The notes under the pieces are model-generated. The model was given only the letters and a program-made list of their open reading frames with translations, did not search any database and was not told the DNA's origin. Below are positions 45,555 to 51,832 of a stretch of DNA of 64,000 bases, piece by piece. The DNA comes from an uncultured Monoglobus sp. (lineage in GTDB: Bacteria; Bacillota; Clostridia; Monoglobales; Monoglobaceae): assembly GCA_947624305.1 (NCBI GenBank), contig CANQKC010000001.1, positions 166,043 to 230,042 on the forward strand, written 5' to 3'. The position numbers and the translations under genes are program-made. How positions within the stretch are numbered: position 1 is the stretch's first letter; the number at the start of each line of letters is the position of its first letter.

Positions 45555-46172
45555 TCATTCCGCCTTTATATCAATGTCAAGACCGTTTATCCACTCCGTC
45601 AGGTCCTCGCGCGAGACGCTTGACGCGAAACGCTGTCCGTCAAGCCATTCGGCGTTTGACGCCGAGGCGTGCATGTTTTCCGCGCTCGTGCCGATAGAGC
45701 TGCTGCCCGAGGTGCAGAACGGGATTATCGTTTTGCCGCTGAAGTCATGACTTTCAAGGAAGGTGTACATAATTTTCGGCGCCTGTCCCCACCATATCGG
45801 ATAGCCCAGGAAGATCACGTCATACTGCTCGATCCCAAACTCACCGCCGTTGATCGCGGGGCGCGCTTCATCGTCATTCTGCTCGCGGTTTGCGCGGCAG
45901 TCGCTGTTGTAGTCAAGATCCGCGTCCGTGTACGGAACCTCGGGCACTATCTCGTGTAGGTCCGCGTTTGTCGCGGAAGCTATATTCAGGGCGACGTTTC
46001 TTGTGTTTCCTGTCGCGGAAAAATATACGACAAGAGTTTTGTTAAATAACGCGGGCGGTTCTTCGGCTTGTTCCGCAGCCGTTTCCGCGCCGGGCGCGGT
46101 ATTGCCCGCGGCGCAGCCCGCCATAGATATAATCATAACAGCCGATAGAAGTAACAACAACAATTTTTTCAA
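45555..46172 (-). CDS. Flavodoxin lipoprotein
   Basis: 205 residues starting at a TTG at 46172 (CACGGAGGAGATCAAA then TTG); upstream in-frame codons overlap the promoter and are rejected. Lipobox MAGC follows the hydrophobic stretch LLLLLLSAVMIISMAGC, so it should be lipid-anchored outside the membrane. The flavodoxin fold has an intact phosphate loop (YFSATGNTRNVALNI), IFLGYPIWWGQAPKIMYTFLESHDFSGKTIIPFCTSGSSSIG and the C-terminal LDGQRF motif. First gene of the series 46172-40488; its promoter carries a palindrome also found before the aldo/keto reductase at 60344. Confidence 0.88.
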   Translation of the reverse strand: MKKLLLLLLSAVMIISMAGCAAGNTAPGAETAAEQAEEPPALFNKTLVVYFSATGNTRNVALNIASATNADLHEIVPEVPYTDADLDYNSDCRANREQNDDEARPAINGGEFGIEQYDVIFLGYPIWWGQAPKIMYTFLESHDFSGKTIIPFCTSGSSSIGTSAENMHASASNAEWLDGQRFASSVSREDLTEWINGLDIDIKAE

Positions 46173-46209
46173 TTTGATCTCCTCCGTGTAAAAATTTAAC
46201 TGTACACAT

Positions 46210-46281
46210 ATTATATACCTGCCGTATAATAATGTAAAATGCTTGTTTTTCATAGATATCCATACAAATTTTGTATTGATA
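46210..46281 (-). promoter_or_regulatory. Promoter and palindromic operator of the flavodoxin lipoprotein
   Basis: Minus-strand TTTACA (46233-46238) and TATAAT (46210-46215), spacer 17. Upstream at 46257-46281 is a near-perfect 25-base palindrome with half TATCCATACAAA, one mismatch. About 80 bases of this region are almost identical to 60221-60300. The site fits a LysR-type T-N11-A box (TACAAAATTTGTA). Confidence 0.75.
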
Positions 46282-46283
46282 AA

Positions 46284-47165
46284 TTATTCGGTCAATTTGT
46301 CTCGGATATACTCCAAAAACCGTCTCGCCGCAGGAGCGAATGTCTGCGATTTTTTCCACGCTATCACCGACGTGGCGGTCTTTTCGGGACACAGCGGACG
46401 CATGCAAATTATGTTTTTGTCAATATACGGAAGCGAGCCCTCGATAACGATTGCGTATCCTATGCCCTGCTCCACGAGAATTGACGCGTTCGTGCTCATG
46501 TTTATCGTCGCGACAATATTAACATCATTAACATGTCTCCCGAACCAGTTTTCGATCTCGTTCCTGACGCATTGGCGCTTAGTGACGATCAGCGGGAGGT
46601 TTATCAGATCCTCGGGCGTGACGCATTTTTTCCGCGCAAGGGGCGAATCGGAACGCATTACGACAAACCAGCGCTCGCGAGTCTTAAAACGGATAAAATC
46701 GTATCGGTCGATCTCCACGGGCTCAAGCAATATTCCTATGTCGTTGAGGCCGTCGTCGAGCCGCTGCCTGATCTGGTCGGCGTTTCCTGTATAAAGGTCA
46801 AGCTGCACATTCGGGTAAATTTCCTGAAAACTTTTGAAAATATCCGTCAAAAGTCTGACCGACGCAAGCTCGCCGCAGCCGATCGAGAGCGTGCCCTCGA
46901 CATTTTCCGCGCTGTTTCCCAGCTCCTGCTCCGCTTTGTCCGCAAGCTCGGTTATTTCCTCCGCGCGGCGCCGGAACAGTATTCCCTCATCGGTGAGCGT
47001 GACTCCGTTTTTGTCGCGAACCATAAGCCTCACACCCAGATCATCCTCAAGCTTTGAAAGCTGCCTCGAAAGCGTCGGCTGCGTAATATGCAGCACCTCC
47101 GCCGCCTTTGTTATGTTTTCCTCTCTCGCTACCGCGAGAAAATATTTTAATATCCGTGTATCCAT
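46284..47165 (-). CDS. LysR-family regulator
   Basis: 293 residues from the ATG at 47165 with AAGGAGAG. The winged HTH is RILKYFLAVAREENITKAAEVLHITQPTLSRQLSKLEDDLGVRLMVR; the effector domain follows (GTLSIGCGELASVRLLTDIF...). It begins 13 bases after the flavin reductase stop, so the two are co-transcribed. The palindrome right after its stop, in front of the flavodoxin lipoprotein, is its most likely target; the same site occurs at 60.2 kb. The inducer is unknown. Confidence 0.92.
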   Translation of the reverse strand: MDTRILKYFLAVAREENITKAAEVLHITQPTLSRQLSKLEDDLGVRLMVRDKNGVTLTDEGILFRRRAEEITELADKAEQELGNSAENVEGTLSIGCGELASVRLLTDIFKSFQEIYPNVQLDLYTGNADQIRQRLDDGLNDIGILLEPVEIDRYDFIRFKTRERWFVVMRSDSPLARKKCVTPEDLINLPLIVTKRQCVRNEIENWFGRHVNDVNIVATINMSTNASILVEQGIGYAIVIEGSLPYIDKNIICMRPLCPEKTATSVIAWKKSQTFAPAARRFLEYIRDKLTE

Positions 47166-47178
47166 AGTACTCTCCTTA

Positions 47179-47727
47179 TTATTCGCCGCTGTTTTTGAAC
47201 GACAAGCATTTACCAATCATATCACCAGTTCTCAGATACTCGTATGTCGGGAACTCGAAAAGAACGGGTTTCATAGCCCGATAATCAATTTTTCCCACAC
47301 CGTTTAAGCAGCTTTCCTCAACGTATGTGCCGTCTATGGCGCATATAAAGCTCTCGAAATTCGGAGTGTTATACACGTCAACGACGCTGCACACCATAGT
47401 AAGCGGCGATTTTTTTATGATAGGCGCGCCGTCTGCCGTTTCATAGTCGAACAATCCCGACTTGTCTGTTTTCGCTCCGCTTACGGAGCCGCAAAAATCC
47501 GCCTTCGATAAAAATTCCTCAGTCACCATATTTATCGAAAGCTTATTTGTCTTTTTGATAACACCGTTAATGAAGTGTGGAGCGGCTAAACTTACAAGAA
47601 CTCTGTCATGTCCGATAATTCCGGTATGAGCAACAAGAGTCCAGGTTGGAACATCGTCATTCATTGCTCCTATAACAGTTACCGGCACAGGATAAAGCGC
47701 TAATTGAGAACCGATATTCTTTTTCAT
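47179..47727 (-). CDS. Flavin reductase-like (FMN-binding split barrel) protein
   Basis: 182 residues, start after TCGGAGG. The N-terminus LALYPVPVTVIGAMNDDVPTW, then HTGIIGHDRVLVSLAAPHFINGVIKKTNKLSINMV and FVCSV-type strand with DVYNTPNFESFICAI match flavin reductase/DIM6-NTAB split-barrel proteins. Such proteins transfer electrons from NAD(P)H or ferredoxin to FMN, which would serve the flavodoxin island. Its promoter carries two TGACATCGTGTCA operators of the tetR type. Confidence 0.87.
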   Translation of the reverse strand: MKKNIGSQLALYPVPVTVIGAMNDDVPTWTLVAHTGIIGHDRVLVSLAAPHFINGVIKKTNKLSINMVTEEFLSKADFCGSVSGAKTDKSGLFDYETADGAPIIKKSPLTMVCSVVDVYNTPNFESFICAIDGTYVEESCLNGVGKIDYRAMKPVLFEFPTYEYLRTGDMIGKCLSFKNSGE

Positions 47728-47753
47728 TTAAATTACCTCCGAAAAATATATTC

Positions 47754-47803
47754 TGACATCGTGTCATTAATTGTATTATATCACTATCCTGACATCGTGT
47801 CAA
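47754..47803 (-). promoter_or_regulatory. Flavin reductase promoter with two TetR-type operators
   Basis: TGACATCGTGTCA occurs at 47754-47766 and 47790-47802. Minus-strand TTGACA (47798-47803) and TATAAT (47775-47780), spacer 17. One operator covers the -35 and the other follows +1, the same arrangement as at 39.65 kb. Confidence 0.8.
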
Positions 47804-47835
47804 TATATTTTTAAAATTTTATAAAATTTTTTGTT

Positions 47836-48031
47836 TTTAAATCTTAATCCCGCCATAATTTTCAACTCCTTGTATATAAGTTTTAAACAGCAGAAATTTT
47901 GTCAAAAAAAGATAACTTTTGGGATCACACCAAAAAGTCGTCAAAAATATTTTAGTTAATACCGTTTGTTGACTGCCAAAACCAACGTATCCACGCCGTT
48001 TTCACAAAAATCCTGTAAGACCGCTCGCGCA
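47836..48031. repeat. Dispersed repeat, copy 2: orphan initiator leader
   Basis: Matches 34199-34404 over about 190 bases, including the ribosome site and the first codons (ATGGCGGGATTAAGA on the minus strand), after which similarity is lost. It is a leftover of the same kind of replication-initiator gene. Confidence 0.7.
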
Positions 48032-48040
48032 AAATACAGC

Positions 48041-48070
48041 AAAACCCACGTTATAACGTGGGTTTTGTTT
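48041..48070. terminator. Perfect palindromic terminator
   Basis: AAAACCCACG and CGTGGGTTTT form a fully symmetric stem around TTATAA, followed by GTTTTGTC. It could work in both directions. Confidence 0.65.
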
Positions 48071-48274
48071 TGTCTTACACTGTTTTACACGATTGTGTAT
48101 TAATAAACGCTTAGAAATTAAAAGCGGAACCGCGCTGACTTTACCACCGTCTGCAAGCGCTGATGTGATCGCATAAAAGAGTTCGGCTATATTAGCGACT
48201 TCTTATGTTATGCTGCTATGTCGCCTGCATCACCATGGGGCAAGTCCGCAGTCTTTCACTATCCGCAATTCATG
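48071..48274. other. Spacer downstream of the biosynthetic operon
   Basis: About 200 bases with no gene or clear hairpin; the operon's own terminator may be the palindrome at 48041-48066. Confidence 0.4.
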
Positions 48275-50071
48275 TCAGCCGGCCATGTCGCGGTACATAT
48301 CCGCATAGCGGCCGCCCATCGCAAGCAGTTCGCTGTGAGTGCCGACTTCTTTGATGTCGCCGTTTTCCATGAATATTATCTTATCAGCGTTCTTTATCGT
48401 GTACAAACGGTGAGCGATAATGAATGTGGTTCGACCTTTCATGAGCCGCTCCATAGCATGGGTGATCATTGCCTCGGTTCGGGTGTCCACCTGCGATGTC
48501 GCCTCGTCGAGGATAAGTATTTTCGGATCCGAAATCACCGCGCGGGCTATTGTGAGAAGCTGCTTTTCGCCCACTGAAAGCGCCGAATTTTCATCGGATA
48601 AATGCGTTTCATATCCGTTCGGAAGTTTTTCTATAAAATAATCACACTGCACGGTCTTCGCGGCTTCAGCAACGTCATCCGCGGATGCCGAGAGCTTGCC
48701 GTATGCTATGTTTTCACTCACTGTTCCGTCGAATATCCATGTATCCTGAAGAACCATTCCGAAAGCGCCGCGAAGCTCCTCTTTTGAGAGCTCATACGCG
48801 TCAATGCCGTCAATGTATATATGGCCGGACCAAATATCATAAAACCGCATAAGAAGATTTATGAGAGTTGTCTTGCCCGCTCCGGAGGGGCCGACAATGG
48901 CGACAGTCATGCCCGGTTCTGCCGTGAAGGATACATCCTCCATAAGAGGGGCTCCCTTTTCATATCCGAAGCGGACGTTTTCAAACTTTATCTCGCCTTT
49001 CAACTCGGCAGGAAGAGTTTTTGTCGGATTTTCCGCCGGTTCCTCCTCCTCGTCGAGCAGCTCGAATATTCTTTCCGCGGACGAAAGAGAGGTTTGGATA
49101 TTGTTCATGGAGCTTGAGAGCTGCGAAAGCGGAGTTCCCACCATGTTTCCGTAAAACAGGAAGGCTGTGAATTCACCTAAAGTAAGATTTCCGTGTATCA
49201 TCAAAAGTCCGCCCACAACGCAAAGCGCAACATACGAGATGTTTGTCAGAATTCCGCTTATCGGGAGAGAGAAACCCGATAAAAACCGCGACTTCACATA
49301 TGTACGGTAAAAATCATCGTTAAGCTTTTTAAATTTTTTTGCCTTTTCCTCCTCGCATGTATACGCTTTCACAACAGTGTGGTTGGAATAGGTGTCAGAC
49401 ACCTCCTCGGTCAGTCTGCCGAGCGCCGCGTTCATTTGGCGGAACTGTTTTCCGGTAATTTTAGTTATGAAGCCTATCAGAAGCATATTAAGAGGAAGGG
49501 CGATCAGATATATCAGAGCAAGCTTCCACTGCGTCACAAACATCATAATAATCACGCCCACGAGCAACACCGCCTGACCGATCAATGACGAAGCTGTGGA
49601 TTCAAGTCCGTTTGACATATTGAGCATATCCACGGTCGCCCTTGACAAAACATCGCCCGTCGCGTGGGTGTCCATATAGTTTATGGGAACGCTGTTGAGC
49701 TTTTTTTCAATACGGTTGCGGTAGCGCTTTGAAAGCCCTTGAGAAATGCGTATTATTTGTTTGTTGACAAAACCGTCCGAGCCGCACCCGATAAAATACA
49801 GCACAGCCAGAATAACGCTGTTTTTATATATAAAGCTCAGCCCCGAAACAAACCCGTTTCCGAATGAGTCCTGTAAAAAATCCACCATTCGCTGCGTGAT
49901 AACGGGCGCTGCCGTCAGACAGCATTTTGATATCGCAATGATTACAAAGGCGGCGATAAAACGAAATCTATTTTTTCCCATGTCCGAAAAAAGCCGTTTT
50001 ATAATAACCGAGTAGGAATACTTTTTTTTGTTTCCGGTATCGGGTTTATTGCTGTTGTTGGTCTTTTTCAT
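48275..50071 (-). CDS. ABC exporter half-transporter, subunit B
   Basis: 598 residues. Six membrane segments precede the nucleotide domain: Walker A GPSGAGKTT, Q-loop MVLQDTW, signature LSVGEKQ (changed from LSGGQ), Walker B ILILDEATS with the catalytic Glu, H-loop IIAHRL. The start overlaps the partner gene by four bases. The partner has LSGGQ but lacks the Glu, so together they form one working and one degenerate ATP site, as in TM287/288-type heterodimers. Probable role: export of the product made by the upstream enzymes. Confidence 0.92.
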   Translation of the reverse strand: MKKTNNSNKPDTGNKKKYSYSVIIKRLFSDMGKNRFRFIAAFVIIAISKCCLTAAPVITQRMVDFLQDSFGNGFVSGLSFIYKNSVILAVLYFIGCGSDGFVNKQIIRISQGLSKRYRNRIEKKLNSVPINYMDTHATGDVLSRATVDMLNMSNGLESTASSLIGQAVLLVGVIIMMFVTQWKLALIYLIALPLNMLLIGFITKITGKQFRQMNAALGRLTEEVSDTYSNHTVVKAYTCEEEKAKKFKKLNDDFYRTYVKSRFLSGFSLPISGILTNISYVALCVVGGLLMIHGNLTLGEFTAFLFYGNMVGTPLSQLSSSMNNIQTSLSSAERIFELLDEEEEPAENPTKTLPAELKGEIKFENVRFGYEKGAPLMEDVSFTAEPGMTVAIVGPSGAGKTTLINLLMRFYDIWSGHIYIDGIDAYELSKEELRGAFGMVLQDTWIFDGTVSENIAYGKLSASADDVAEAAKTVQCDYFIEKLPNGYETHLSDENSALSVGEKQLLTIARAVISDPKILILDEATSQVDTRTEAMITHAMERLMKGRTTFIIAHRLYTIKNADKIIFMENGDIKEVGTHSELLAMGGRYADMYRDMAG

Positions 50072-51828
50072 TTGTCCTCACCGCTCCTTTCCGCGTCATC
50101 ACCGTGATCGAGATAATACTGCGTCTTGTAAATCTCGCGATAAGCCCCGCAGCTCTCAAGGAGTTCCGCGTGAGTGCCCGTGCCGACAACGCGTCCTTTT
50201 TCCAAAACGATTATCTTATCCGCGTCCATGATCGTGCTGATTTTCTGCGCGACCATGAGCACGGTCTTGCCCTTAAGCCTTTCGCGTATCCGTCCGCGGG
50301 CGGCGCTTTCCGTTTTCGCGTCCAGCGCGGAAAACGTGTCGTCAAAGATGTATATTTCAGCGTCTCTGGCAACCGAGCGGGCAAGGGACAGCCTTTGCCG
50401 CTGTCCGCCCGAGAGGTTCGTTCCGCCGGGACTCATCACAGTGTCAAATCCGTCAGGCAGCTCGTCGACGATCTCACTGAAACACGCCGCGTCGCAGGCG
50501 GATTTGATCCGGTCGTCCGTCATACTCTCATCAAAAACGCGGATATTGTTTTTGACCGTATCGCGAAAAATCTGCGCGCGCTGTGTGGCATAAGACATTT
50601 TGCTCCGAAGCTCTGAGGGGTCGTATTTGCCGACGGGAATGCCGTCGATCAAAACCTCGCCGAAGGTGGGGCGGTAAAGTCCCTGAACCAAATTCATTAT
50701 CGTCGTCTTGCCGCTGCCGGTCGCGCCGATAAACGCCGCCGTTTCTCCGCGTTTAATTGTAAATGAAACATTGGCAATTACATCCGTAGCGCCCGCATAA
50801 CCAAAAATAACATTTCTCATTTCAACGGCAGGGACTCCGCTGATTTGTGATGATTTTTGGGAGCCGCTTTCCTCGGCCGCGGATTTGTATTCAAGCAGCT
50901 CGTTGATACGCGCACCTGACACAGCCGCCTTGGGCAGCATATTGACCAAAACCGGAACTATTGCCAGCGTGGCGATAAAATATGAAATATATTGAAATAT
51001 TAAGATCAGATCGCTGATCTGCGCCATACCGGAACGAAGCTGCGTCGAGCCGACAAGATAGATCACGACCACTACCCAGTTCATTATTATAAGCGAGACG
51101 GGCGAAAGGAAATTTATTTTGCTGTTGGCGAGTATCGCCGCGTCGAACGCTTCCTGATCGGCGGCGTACATCTTATTCTCTTCCGTTTTCTGGTTTCCAA
51201 AGGCTCGTATCGGACGAACGCCGGTCAGCTTTTCCTTGAATAAGGCGTTTAAGCGGTCGTTCTTTTCCTGAAGCTTGTCAAAATATTGTTTGGACTTTGC
51301 TCCGTTATAGGTCATATATATTACCGTCAAAGCGAAAGATACAAACAAAATCCAGAACATCACAATATTGATACGGAAAATCAAAATCAGCAGGAAAATA
51401 ACGACGATAGGCACCAACATACTGCTTCGCATGAGATTAATCAACAGAATACGCAGCTGGGTTATATCCGACATTGTCCGTGTGAGCAGCGTGGACTCTC
51501 CGAAGCGGGCGAAATCCTGAGATGAAAACGAGATTACCTTGTGATAGCAATCATTTCTTAGCCTGCATGCAAAGCCCGCCGTTATCCTCGCCGAAAGGTA
51601 TGACGTGATCAGCGTGACAACACCTATGGCAATCGTTATCAGCAGCATTCTCCCTCCCGACTGCCATATGAAAGCCATATCCCCGCGGGCAACGCCCTCA
51701 TCGAGGATACGCTTGGATTCGGGAAGGAAAAGCGCCGTCTGAATAAAAGTTGAAACGGCAAGGAAAAATATATTACCGAATAATTCCAATTTAAAATCCT
51801 TAAGATATTTTTTTAACAGTCGTAACAT
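50068..51828 (-). CDS. ABC exporter half-transporter, subunit A
   Basis: 586 residues from the ATG at 51828 (TTGGAGTG upstream); a longer frame running back into the NRPS gene is rejected. Six membrane segments, then Walker A GATGSGKTT, signature LSGGQRQ and Walker B IYIFDDTFSALD, in which Asp replaces the catalytic Glu, and the H-loop position is Gln (MVAQKISTI). It starts four bases after the NRPS stop and overlaps subunit B. The heterodimer is probably the exporter or self-resistance pump of the pathway. Confidence 0.92.
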   Translation of the reverse strand: MLRLLKKYLKDFKLELFGNIFFLAVSTFIQTALFLPESKRILDEGVARGDMAFIWQSGGRMLLITIAIGVVTLITSYLSARITAGFACRLRNDCYHKVISFSSQDFARFGESTLLTRTMSDITQLRILLINLMRSSMLVPIVVIFLLILIFRINIVMFWILFVSFALTVIYMTYNGAKSKQYFDKLQEKNDRLNALFKEKLTGVRPIRAFGNQKTEENKMYAADQEAFDAAILANSKINFLSPVSLIIMNWVVVVIYLVGSTQLRSGMAQISDLILIFQYISYFIATLAIVPVLVNMLPKAAVSGARINELLEYKSAAEESGSQKSSQISGVPAVEMRNVIFGYAGATDVIANVSFTIKRGETAAFIGATGSGKTTIMNLVQGLYRPTFGEVLIDGIPVGKYDPSELRSKMSYATQRAQIFRDTVKNNIRVFDESMTDDRIKSACDAACFSEIVDELPDGFDTVMSPGGTNLSGGQRQRLSLARSVARDAEIYIFDDTFSALDAKTESAARGRIRERLKGKTVLMVAQKISTIMDADKIIVLEKGRVVGTGTHAELLESCGAYREIYKTQYYLDHGDDAERSGEDK

Positions 51829-51832
51829 AATT

